Assembly: GCF_014645235.1 (NCBI RefSeq)
Contig: NZ_BMLM01000001.1
Coordinates: 434,001 to 498,000, forward strand
DNA: 64,000 bases
Direction of reading: 5' to 3'
DNA from: Agrococcus terreus
GTDB lineage: Bacteria > Actinomycetota > Actinomycetes > Actinomycetales > Microbacteriaceae
Under the pieces are notes generated by a model, which saw nothing but the letters and a program-made list of their open reading frames with translations, was not told the DNA's origin and ran no database searches. Below are positions 8,074 through 17,298 of this stretch, in pieces. How positions within the stretch are numbered: position 1 is the first letter of the stretch; every line of letters begins with the position of its first letter. The position numbers were made by a program, and so were the translations under genes.

Positions 8074-9315
8074 CTAGCTCGTCGGCACCGCCACGGGCGG
8101 CGCGAGCCGCGGCTGCGGCAGCAGCAGCTCGGCGCCCGGCGCACCCGAGGTGCGCCGCTGCGCGCGCGGCATCGTGAAGTGCACGGCCGCGTACGCGAGG
8201 CCGAGGGCGAGTGCCGCGAGGCCGAGCGAGAGCCAGTCCTCGCCCGCCACCGGCTGCGCCGAGAAGGCCGACTGCCCCGTGAGGGCGAGCGGCACCATGA
8301 TGAAGACGTTGTTCGCCGTGTGCAGCACCGACGCGGCCTCGAGCCCGCCGGTCCGGAAGGTCAGCATCGAGCAGGCGAAGCCGACGAGCGCGAGCTGCAG
8401 CGTGGCCGAGATGGCGGTGTGGCCGTGCGCGAGCCCGAAGAGCAGGCCGATGCCCGCGCCGGTGATGAGGGACGCCGCCCACGGGTTCCGGATCCAGCCG
8501 CCGAGCATCTGCGTGAGGAAGCCGCGGAACGCGAACTCCTCGCCCGTCGCCTGCAGCGGCGTCGTGAGCAGCACGATCGCCACGAGCGCCCAGTTCGGGT
8601 CCCACGTCCACTCGATCGAGCGGTCCATCGAGAGCGAGAGGCCGATGTAGAGCGCGAAGATCGGCACGATCACGATGGCGGAGCGGCCGACGAGGCCCCA
8701 GCGCCAGCGGCCGACGACGCTCGACGCGTAGCCGGCGGCGCGCGGGCCGAACGCGGCGGTCGCGACGATCGCGCCGGGGATCATCGCGGCCCACGAGAGG
8801 TTCACGCCGAGCATGCCGAGCGGCGATGCGACGGCCTCGAGGACGAGCTCGGTCGCGGCGCTCGGGTCCTGCAGCTGCGCGGGGCCGGCCGAGAGCATGG
8901 CGTCCACGAGCGCGGGCATGAGGAGCGCGCCGGCGACGATCTGGCCGCCGAAGAAGAAGCCGATCGCGATCGCCCACGCGAGGAACCAGCGGCCCGTGCG
9001 CCTCGGCAGCGGGCGCAGCGCCTGCGCGTAGACCTGCTCGGGCGCGGGGAGCGCTGCGGCGAGGAGCGCCGGCTTCTGCGGCGCCGGGGGGGCGGCGGGC
9101 GCGCCGTACGGGGTCCAGCCGGGGCCGGCGTACCCGCCGGCGGGCGGTGCGCCGACCGGCGCCTTCCACGGCTGGTCCTGGTGCGGCTGCTGGACCGGGT
9201 ACGGCTGCCATCCCTGCGGCTGCTGCGGCTGCCACCCCTGCGGCGCCTGCCACGGCTGCCGCGCATCCTGCGGCTGCCCGTCGTGCGGCTGCCCCTGCGG
9301 CCCGCTCCAGCTCAT
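8074..9315 (-). CDS. CPBP family intramembrane glutamic endopeptidase
   Basis: 413 residues, ATG start. The N-terminal ~80 residues are Gln/Pro/Gly-rich and presumably cytosolic. About eight hydrophobic segments follow. The diagnostic CPBP (CAAX-protease/Abi, Rce1-like) motifs are present: the EExxxR motif in ATGEEFAFRGFL, then FGLAHGH and SVLHTANN, supplying the Glu, Arg, His and Asn residues of the active site. Family members cleave within the membrane (prenylated-protein processing in eukaryotes, bacteriocin self-immunity or regulatory proteolysis in bacteria). It lies 48 nt downstream of the XRE regulator on the same strand and may share its transcript. Substrate unknown. Confidence 0.88.
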   Translation of the reverse strand: MSWSGPQGQPHDGQPQDARQPWQAPQGWQPQQPQGWQPYPVQQPHQDQPWKAPVGAPPAGGYAGPGWTPYGAPAAPPAPQKPALLAAALPAPEQVYAQALRPLPRRTGRWFLAWAIAIGFFFGGQIVAGALLMPALVDAMLSAGPAQLQDPSAATELVLEAVASPLGMLGVNLSWAAMIPGAIVATAAFGPRAAGYASSVVGRWRWGLVGRSAIVIVPIFALYIGLSLSMDRSIEWTWDPNWALVAIVLLTTPLQATGEEFAFRGFLTQMLGGWIRNPWAASLITGAGIGLLFGLAHGHTAISATLQLALVGFACSMLTFRTGGLEAASVLHTANNVFIMVPLALTGQSAFSAQPVAGEDWLSLGLAALALGLAYAAVHFTMPRAQRRTSGAPGAELLLPQPRLAPPVAVPTS

Positions 9316-9363
9316 CGTGCGCTCACCCCTCCGTCGCGCCCACCGGCGGCGCTCCCGCCGAGG

Positions 9364-9618
9364 CTATCCGGCGCCCCCATGGGCGGCCTGCGCATCCGGT
9401 GTGACGACGAGCAGGTCGCCGGGCTGGCAGCCCAGCGCATCGCAGACCGCCACGAGCGTCGAGAAGCGGATGGCGCGGGCCCGGTCGTTCTTCAGCACCG
9501 AGAGGTTGACGACGCTGACGCCCACGGCCTCGGCCAGCTGCGTGAGCGTCATCCCGCGCGCCTCGAGCAGCTCGTCGAGGCGGCAGTGCACCCGTTCCGC
9601 GTCCTCCTCGGCCGGCAT
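9364..9618 (-). CDS. XRE-family regulator paired with DUF2975 protein
   Basis: 84 residues, a single Cro/C1-type helix-turn-helix (MTLTQLAEAVGVSVVNLSVLKN, then ALGCQPGDLL). Its ATG shares the A of the TGA stop of the DUF2975 gene, so the two are translationally coupled. This small HTH plus DUF2975 membrane protein pairing is widespread in Gram-positive bacteria and behaves like an autoregulated membrane/regulator module. The likely operator is the nested palindrome at 10252-10296 in front of the pair. Confidence 0.88.
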   Translation of the reverse strand: MPAEEDAERVHCRLDELLEARGMTLTQLAEAVGVSVVNLSVLKNDRARAIRFSTLVAVCDALGCQPGDLLVVTPDAQAAHGGAG

Positions 9619-10229
9619 CAGACCAGGCCGCCGACGTCGTGCTGCATCCGCTCGCCGATGCGGAAGGCGACCATGAGCGCGAGGATCACGAGCAGGAGGA
9701 GCATCGCGGCGAGGTCGAGCGACGAGACGGCGCCGTAGCCGCTGCCGAGCAGCGGCATCGCGGAGGTGCTGGCGAGCCCGCGGAGCGCCGGCGCGATCAG
9801 GGAGACGAGCATGACGCCGATCGCGATCGCCGCGAGGGCGCCGCGCGCGCTCGCCGCGAACGGGGCGCCGCGCAGCATCCGATGCGCCAGCCAAGCCACG
9901 CCGGCGAGCACGACGAGCCCGCCGGCCACGCCCACCACAGCGGCGCCGACGACGAGCGCCGCGAGCCAGCCGGGCGCGTCCAGCACGGTCACCGTCGTCT
10001 CGACCCAGGCCTGCGCGGGCGCGACCTCGATGCCCTGGCCCGAGGGCATGCGGGCCTCGACCATCGCCGGCACCCCGATCCATCCCTGCGCGAGCGGCAC
10101 GACGAGCGCGAGGGCGGCGGCCGCGAGGTGCGCCACCAGCGCGAGCAGCGCGACGGCGCGCACGACGTGGACGAGCACCAGGTCGCCGCCGCGCGGTCGG
10201 GCGTCGGCGAGGGGAGCGGTGGCGTCCAT
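9618..10229 (-). CDS. DUF2975 four-helix membrane protein
   Basis: 203 residues, ATG start with GGGAGG upstream on the minus strand. Four hydrophobic segments are visible: about 20-45, 85-110, 130-155 and 172-192, ending in ALMVAFRIGERMQHDV, which matches DUF2975 family proteins. The stop overlaps the start of the XRE regulator (TGATG). The module is thought to link membrane state to a small DNA-binding repressor; no mechanism is established. It is divergent from clpC. Confidence 0.82.
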   Translation of the reverse strand: MDATAPLADARPRGGDLVLVHVVRAVALLALVAHLAAAALALVVPLAQGWIGVPAMVEARMPSGQGIEVAPAQAWVETTVTVLDAPGWLAALVVGAAVVGVAGGLVVLAGVAWLAHRMLRGAPFAASARGALAAIAIGVMLVSLIAPALRGLASTSAMPLLGSGYGAVSSLDLAAMLLLLVILALMVAFRIGERMQHDVGGLV

Positions 10230-10251
10230 GGTGGCCTCCCGGCGTCGGTTG

Positions 10252-10296
10252 CGATCATCGCATATCGATGATCGTTGGTATCGAAGAACGATATGC
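10252..10296. promoter_or_regulatory. Nested palindromic operator before the DUF2975/XRE pair
   Basis: Three perfect inverted repeats overlap in an AT-rich island: CGATCATCG (10252-10260) with CGATGATCG (10266-10274); GCATATCG (10260-10267) with CGATATGC (10289-10296); ATCGTT (10271-10276) with AACGAT (10287-10292). The position directly upstream of the minus-strand DUF2975 start suggests autoregulation by the XRE protein. No clear -35/-10 pair was assigned. Confidence 0.6.
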
Positions 10297-10352
10297 GCCG
10301 CGGCGGTCGTGCGCAAGGTCCGTCCCCGCGGCCCGCGTGACGCCGCGCGTCG

Positions 10353-10366
10353 CGCCGACAGCGAAC
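10353..10366. promoter_or_regulatory. ClgR-like operator upstream of clpC
   Basis: CGCCGACAGCGAAC reads GTTCGCTGTCGGCG on the other strand and fits the ClgR-type consensus (TTCGC-N5-GCG). ClgR is known to activate clp genes in actinobacteria. A TACGCT -10 box at 10395-10400 puts this site about 50 nt upstream of the likely start point, a normal activator position. Confidence 0.55.
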
Positions 10367-10394
10367 ACGCGCGCGGGCCCGCCGAGCCCGGGGC

Positions 10395-10400
10395 TACGCT
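10395..10400 (+). promoter_or_regulatory. -10 box TACGCT for clpC
   Basis: TACGCT lies 24 nt before the clpC ATG, leaving room for the GAAGGGAGG ribosome-binding site just before the start. No good -35 box is visible, consistent with an activator-dependent promoter. Confidence 0.4.
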
Positions 10401-10424
10401 CGCAAGCAAGGAAGGGAGGCAGCG

Positions 10425-12905
<2,481 letters not shown>

Positions 12906-12916
12906 TCCGACCGCAC

Positions 12917-12946
12917 CACGAGGGGCCCCTGCGGGGGCCCTTCGTG
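12917..12946 (+). terminator. Intrinsic-type terminator after clpC
   Basis: CACGAGGGGCCCC and its near-perfect complement (one G-U wobble) flank a short loop 11 nt after the clpC stop. There is no long T run, which is common in this phylum. Confidence 0.75.
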
Positions 12947-12997
12947 CTGTCCGGACCGATCGTCACCATCCGTTCACCCGGATGCAACGGACGGGGG

Positions 12998-13026
12998 TTC
13001 CGCGATGCATCGCCGGTCCGTAGGGT
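12998..13026 (+). promoter_or_regulatory. Candidate promoter for 5'-nucleotidase
   Basis: TTCCGC (12998-13003), 17-nt spacer, TAGGGT (13021-13026). The implied leader of ~50 nt ends in a GGAGAACCA ribosome site before the GTG. Both boxes match consensus only partly. Confidence 0.35.
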
Positions 13027-13078
13027 CGAGAGCGGTGCGCCACGAGCGCGCCGTCCCGTCACCTGCATCGGAGAACCA

Positions 13079-15307
13079 GTGAACACGCACGCGAAGAAGC
13101 GAACGCTCGCGGCCGGCGCCGCCTGCGCGGTCGCGGCAGGCCTGCTCGTCGCCCCGGCGACGGCCAGCGCCGCCCCGATCACCGTCGATCCGGCGACCAC
13201 GGCGGTCGTCAACCTGCTCCACTTCAACGACTTCCACGGCCGCCTCGACCGGACGCAGACGGTGCAGTTCGCCGGCACGGTCGAGCAGCTGCGCGCCGAC
13301 TACCCGGACAGCTCGCTGCTGCTCTCGGGCGGCGACAACATCGGCGCCTCGAACTTCACCTCCGCGTCGCAGGACGACGAGCCCTCGATCGAGGTGCTCA
13401 ACGCGCTCGAGGTCGACGCGGCCGCCGTCGGCAACCACGAGTTCGACCGCGGCGTCGACGACCTCACCGGTCGCGTCGACGCGCTCGCGGACTTCCCCTA
13501 CCTGTCGGCGAACGTCACGCTCGACGGCGCTCCCATCGGGCCCGCCTACGAGACCTTCGAGGTCGACGGCATCACGGTCGGCGTCATCGGCGCCGTCACC
13601 GAGCAGACCCCGAGCCTCGTCGACGGCGCCGGCATCGTCGGCGTCGAGTTCGGCGACCCCGTCGAGGCCGTCAACGCCGTCGCGGCCGAGCTGACCGACG
13701 GCGACCCCGCCAACGGCGAGGCCGACGTCATCGTCGCCGAGATCCACGAGGGTTCGCAGATCCAGCTCGCGACCAACGCGCCGCAGGCCGAGCAGCAGGC
13801 GGCGCTCGGCGCCGACGCAGCCGCGGGCGGCCCGTTCGGCGAGATCGTCACGGGCCTCTCGGCCGACGTCGACGTCATCTTCAACGCCCACACGCACCGC
13901 ACGTACTCGTGGCTCGCGCCCGTCCCGGGCGTCGCGGGCGCCACGCGCCCCGTGGTGCAGTCGAACGAGTACTCGAACCTCGTCGGCCAGGTCGTGCTCG
14001 CCGTCGACCGCGAGAGCGGCGACGTCTCGGTCGAGGCGCTCACGAACCACGCGCGCACCACGGCATCGGTCGACTCGCTCGTCGCCGCCCACCCGCGCGC
14101 GGCGGCCGTGCAGACGATCGTCGACGCGGCGGTCGAGCAGGCCGCCGTCATCGGCAACGTCGAGGTCGGCACGATCTCGGGCCCGATCACGGTGCCCGCG
14201 CTGTCGAACGGCAACCGCGGCGAGGAGTCGACCGCGGCCCAGCTCGTGGCCAACATGTACCGCGACCAGCTCGCCGACGAGGGCCGCGGCGGCGCCGACA
14301 TCGGCGTCGTCAACCCTGGCGGCGTGCGCGACAGCCTGCTCTACGCGGCGACCGAGCCGGAGGCGCAGGACGGCATCGTCCGCCTCGCCGAGGCCAACAC
14401 GATGCTGCCGTTCATCAACAACCTCTGGACGATCACGATGACCGGCGCGGAGCTCGACGAGCTCCTCGAGCAGCAGTGGCAGCGCACCGCGGACGGCACG
14501 CCGCTCACCAGCGGCCGCACCTACCTGCAGCTCGGCCTCAGCGACAACGTCACCTACGTCTCCGACCCCTCGCGCGCCTTCGACGACCGCGTGAGCGACA
14601 TCCGCATCGACGGCGAGCCCGTCGCGGCGGACCAGGAGATCCGCGTCGCGAGCGCATCGTTCCTCATGGGCGTCAACGGCGGCACGCCGGGCGACAACTT
14701 CTGGGCCTTCGCCGAGGGCACCGACGAGCGCGACTCGGGCCTCGTCGACCTCGACGCGCTGCTCGCCTACCTGGGCGACAACCCCGGCCTCGCGCCCGAC
14801 TACTCGGTCCGGCACGTCGACGTGGTGGGCCTCCCCGATGCGCCGGTCGCGGAGGGCGCGGCGCTCAGCCTCGAGGTCTCGCAGATCGACCGCATCCGCT
14901 CGCTCGGCGCCGAGGTCTCGGCCGCGGTCGAGGTCGTGGACGCCGCCGGGGCCGTCATCGGCACCGGCGCAGTGGAGATCGTCGCAGACGCTACCGGCGC
15001 TCCGCTGTCGACCACCGCGCAGGTCGAGCTGGTCGCCACGGCACCGGGTGCGACCGGCGCCGAGGCGACGGAGCAGACGTACACGCTGCGCGCCGAGAAC
15101 GGCACCGCGATCCCGTTCGAGGTCACGGTCGTCCCCGCCGCCGAGCCGGAGGCGCCCGGAGGCGGTCACCCGGTGTTCGGCGACGAGCACCCGGTCCATG
15201 GCGACGACCACCCGGGTCGCGGCTTCGACCGCGGCTCGCACCCGGTGTTCGGCGACGACCACCAGGGCAAGGGCAAGGGCGGCAAGGGCGACCCGCGCGC
15301 CGTCTGA
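13079..15307 (+). CDS. Secreted bifunctional 5'-nucleotidase/2',3'-cyclic phosphodiesterase
   Basis: 742 residues, GTG start. A Sec signal peptide (KKRTLAAGAACAVAAG...TASA, cleavage near residue 31) is followed by a calcineurin-type metallophosphatase domain with the metal ligands in LLHFNDFHGR, SGGDNIGASN, GNHEFDRG, AEIHEG and NAHTHRTY. A 5'-nucleotidase C-terminal domain follows (GNRGEESTAAQLVANMYRD, NPGGVRD, TMTGAELDELLEQQW). It hydrolyses extracellular nucleotides to recover phosphate and nucleosides. The last ~45 residues (from H697) are unusual: HPVFGD-type repeats rich in His, Asp and Gly, then a Lys/Gly tail. No LPXTG motif or TM anchor was found, so it is probably released or wall-associated by charge. 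Confidence 0.92.
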   Translation: MNTHAKKRTLAAGAACAVAAGLLVAPATASAAPITVDPATTAVVNLLHFNDFHGRLDRTQTVQFAGTVEQLRADYPDSSLLLSGGDNIGASNFTSASQDDEPSIEVLNALEVDAAAVGNHEFDRGVDDLTGRVDALADFPYLSANVTLDGAPIGPAYETFEVDGITVGVIGAVTEQTPSLVDGAGIVGVEFGDPVEAVNAVAAELTDGDPANGEADVIVAEIHEGSQIQLATNAPQAEQQAALGADAAAGGPFGEIVTGLSADVDVIFNAHTHRTYSWLAPVPGVAGATRPVVQSNEYSNLVGQVVLAVDRESGDVSVEALTNHARTTASVDSLVAAHPRAAAVQTIVDAAVEQAAVIGNVEVGTISGPITVPALSNGNRGEESTAAQLVANMYRDQLADEGRGGADIGVVNPGGVRDSLLYAATEPEAQDGIVRLAEANTMLPFINNLWTITMTGAELDELLEQQWQRTADGTPLTSGRTYLQLGLSDNVTYVSDPSRAFDDRVSDIRIDGEPVAADQEIRVASASFLMGVNGGTPGDNFWAFAEGTDERDSGLVDLDALLAYLGDNPGLAPDYSVRHVDVVGLPDAPVAEGAALSLEVSQIDRIRSLGAEVSAAVEVVDAAGAVIGTGAVEIVADATGAPLSTTAQVELVATAPGATGAEATEQTYTLRAENGTAIPFEVTVVPAAEPEAPGGGHPVFGDEHPVHGDDHPGRGFDRGSHPVFGDDHQGKGKGGKGDPRAV

Positions 15308-15315
15308 CGCATCGC

Positions 15316-15349
15316 GACGGGGCTCCGAGGCGCACCTCGGGGCCCCGTC
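15316..15349 (+). terminator. Terminator after 5'-nucleotidase
   Basis: A 15-bp stem (GACGGGGCTCCGAGG with a matching right arm, one G-U) and a 4-nt loop lie 9 nt after the stop codon. Confidence 0.75.
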
Positions 15350-15367
15350 GGCGTGGGCGGCCGCCGC

Positions 15368-15373
15368 TAGCGT
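15368..15373 (+). promoter_or_regulatory. -10 box TAGCGT, leaderless start
   Basis: TAGCGT ends exactly 6 nt before the GTG at 15380 and no ribosome site intervenes. Confidence 0.5.
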
Positions 15374-15379
15374 CGCCCC

Positions 15380-15943
15380 GTGACGCGCTTCCTCTTCGAC
15401 ACGGCCACCACGATCACCGGCCACCTCGCCGACGACGAGCACTCGCTCGCCTGGCTCTTCGCCGTGCCGGGCGGGGCGGAGCCCGACCCGAGCCTCCTGC
15501 CGCAGGGCCACACCGTGCTCGTCGAGGGGTCGAGCACCTACGAGTGGCTGCTCCGCGAGGGCGACCTGCTCGCGCATCCGGAGCGATGGGCGGAGTTCCA
15601 CGGCGACCGCCCGGTGTTCGTGTTCAGCACCCGCGCGCTGCCCGCGCCCGAGGGCGCCGACGTGCGGCTCGTGCGCGGCCCCGTGGCCGACGCGCTGCCC
15701 GCCATCCGGGAGGCTGCGGGGGAGGGCGACGTGTGGATCGTCGGCGGCGGCGACCTCGTGGGGCAGTTCCTCGAGGCGGGCGCGCTCGATGAGATCCGCC
15801 TCTCCGTCGCGCCCGTCGCGCTGCCGGGCGGTGCGCCGCTGCTGCCGCGCCGCGTCGGGTCCGACCGGCTGCGGCTCGTCGAGGCGCGGCAGGCGGGGCA
15901 GTTCGCGCGCCTCGTCTACGAGGTGGTGCCGCCCGCGTCCTGA
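15380..15943 (+). CDS. RibD C-terminal/dihydrofolate reductase-fold protein
   Basis: 187 residues, GTG start. It shows the DHFR-like reductase fold of the RibD C-terminal family: FDTATTITG at the start, LVEGSSTYEWLL, FSTRALPAP, then WIVGGGDLVGQFLEAGALDEIRLSVAPVALPGG, the pattern that binds NADPH. These stand-alone proteins are annotated as dihydrofolate-reductase-like oxidoreductases; the substrate is unknown. It has its own leaderless promoter and a terminator upstream, so it is an independent unit. Confidence 0.85.
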   Translation: MTRFLFDTATTITGHLADDEHSLAWLFAVPGGAEPDPSLLPQGHTVLVEGSSTYEWLLREGDLLAHPERWAEFHGDRPVFVFSTRALPAPEGADVRLVRGPVADALPAIREAAGEGDVWIVGGGDLVGQFLEAGALDEIRLSVAPVALPGGAPLLPRRVGSDRLRLVEARQAGQFARLVYEVVPPAS

Positions 15944-16003
15944 GCGGCGGGCGCGCGAGTGCCGCTCAGGGCGCGGATGCGGCGGTGGTTAGGCTGGTCG
16001 ATC

Positions 16004-16525
16004 GTGACCGCCGAGACCGCCCAGACCGCGCCCGTCACCGTGCGCGCCGCCCGCACCTCCGACGTGCGCGCGATGCGCGAGCTCATCGAGCCGTACGTGC
16101 GACGACGCATCCTGCTGGGCAAGGAGCTCGTGACCCTCTTCGAGGCGGTGCAGGAGTTCGTGGTCGCCGAGCGCGACGGCGAGATCGTCGGCTGCGGCGC
16201 GCTGCACGTGCTGTGGGAGGACCTCGGCGAGGTGCGCACCATCGCCGTCGCGGAGGGCGTCATGGGACTCGGCGTCGGCCACCGGATGCTCGACGCGCTC
16301 GAGCAGCGAGCGCTCGACCTGGGCCTCAGCCGGCTCTTCTGCCTCACCTTCGAGACGGAGTTCTTCGGCCGCCACGGCTACGTCGAGGTCGCCGAGCAGG
16401 TCGTGAGCCCCGAGATCTTCGGCGAGCTGCTGCGCTCGATCGACGGCGGCGTGCACGAGTTCCTCGACCTGGCGCACGTGAAGCCGAACACCCTCGGCAA
16501 CACGCGCATGCTGAAGCGGCTCTGA
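16004..16525 (+). CDS. Amino-acid N-acetyltransferase (short N-acetylglutamate synthase type)
   Basis: 173 residues, GTG start. A single GNAT domain; segments DVRAMRELIEPYVRRRILLGKELVTLFE, EFVVAERDGEIVGCGALHVLWEDLGEVRTIAV and the C-terminal HVKPNTLGNTRMLKRL match the short, kinase-domain-less N-acetylglutamate synthases found in actinobacteria. It would acetylate glutamate with acetyl-CoA as the first step of arginine synthesis. No arginine genes are adjacent. A TAGGCT box lies 8 nt before the start. A longer N-terminal reading frame exists but contains the promoter, so it was rejected. Confidence 0.88.
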   Translation: MTAETAQTAPVTVRAARTSDVRAMRELIEPYVRRRILLGKELVTLFEAVQEFVVAERDGEIVGCGALHVLWEDLGEVRTIAVAEGVMGLGVGHRMLDALEQRALDLGLSRLFCLTFETEFFGRHGYVEVAEQVVSPEIFGELLRSIDGGVHEFLDLAHVKPNTLGNTRMLKRL

Positions 16526-16538
16526 GCCCCGACGCGCC

Positions 16539-16544
16539 TACCCT
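16539..16544 (+). promoter_or_regulatory. -10 box TACCCT, leaderless start
   Basis: TACCCT ends 6 nt before the GTG at 16551; no Shine-Dalgarno sequence fits between. Confidence 0.45.
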
Positions 16545-16550
16545 GGATCG

Positions 16551-17219
16551 GTGACCAGGGGGACGACGGGCCGAGCGCCCAGCGCGAAGCGCCGCGCAGC
16601 CGTGCGCCGGCGCCGCACCCTCCTCGGGCTGCTCGCCATCGTCGCCGTCGCGGCGCTCGTGCTGCTGCTGTGGCGCCCGTGGGAGGGCGGCGAGCCCGCC
16701 GCGCAGCCCGCGCCCACCGACTCGCCCGCCGCCTCCGAGGCGCCCGAGCCGACCCCGGAGCCGACGCAGCAGTTCACGCCCGTCGGCGGCACGCCGCCGC
16801 CCACGGGCGCGCCGACGGATCCGTGCGCGGCCGAGCAGGTGCGCATCACCCCCGCGACCGACAAGGGCGAGTACGCGGGCGGCGAGCCCGTGCAGCTGTC
16901 GTTCACGATCGAGAACACGGGCGACGCGGCATGCTCGCTGAACGCCGGCACGTCGCAGCAGGAGTACGAGATCCGCTCGGGCGACCAGGTCGTCCACCGC
17001 TACACCGACTGCGCGGCCGACGTGCAGGACGACGTCGTGCAGCTCGAGCCGGGCGCGCCGCAGTCGACCGTGCCCATCGAGTGGGACCGCACCGCCTCCT
17101 CGACCGAGACCTGCGGCTCCGAGCGGACGCAGGTGCCCGCCGGCGGCGCGACCTACGAGCTGGTCGTACGGGTGGGCGAGCTCACGAGCCAGGCGCCCGC
17201 GCAGTTCACGCTCCGCTGA
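16551..17219 (+). CDS. Membrane-anchored extracytoplasmic protein, possible BsuPI-like domain
   Basis: 222 residues. A very basic N-terminus (SAKRRAAVRRRR) and one transmembrane helix (about 23-41) are followed by a Pro/Thr/Glu linker and a ~120-residue beta-rich domain with four cysteines (C in DPCAAEQ, ACSLN, DCAADV, ETCGSE) that could form two disulphides outside the cell. Segments VQLSFTIENTGDAACSL, QQEYEIRSGDQVVHRY and the LEPGAPQSTVPIEWD turn resemble the BsuPI (intracellular proteinase inhibitor-like) Ig fold. That assignment is tentative. No function is inferred from the neighbours. Confidence 0.65.
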   Translation: MTRGTTGRAPSAKRRAAVRRRRTLLGLLAIVAVAALVLLLWRPWEGGEPAAQPAPTDSPAASEAPEPTPEPTQQFTPVGGTPPPTGAPTDPCAAEQVRITPATDKGEYAGGEPVQLSFTIENTGDAACSLNAGTSQQEYEIRSGDQVVHRYTDCAADVQDDVVQLEPGAPQSTVPIEWDRTASSTETCGSERTQVPAGGATYELVVRVGELTSQAPAQFTLR

Positions 17220-17233
17220 CGCGCGGCGCGGAG

Positions 17234-17239
17234 TAGGTT
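17234..17239 (+). promoter_or_regulatory. -10 box TAGGTT for the amine oxidase gene
   Basis: TAGGTT would start transcription near 17246, at the first unit of the tandem repeat, giving a leader of about 53 nt. Confidence 0.35.
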
Positions 17240-17244
17240 CGCCC

Positions 17245-17288
17245 CAGGGTCACATCGGCTCAGGGTCACATCGGCTCAGTGTCACACC
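17245..17288 (+). repeat. 16-bp tandem repeat in the leader of the amine oxidase gene
   Basis: CAGGGTCACATCGGCT occurs twice head to tail (17245-17260, 17261-17276) and a third partial unit, CAGTGTCACACC, follows directly. The array ends at the ribosome-binding site of the amine oxidase gene. It could bind a regulator or be a slippage-prone expansion. Confidence 0.75.
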
Positions 17289-17298
17289 GGAGGTGCGC

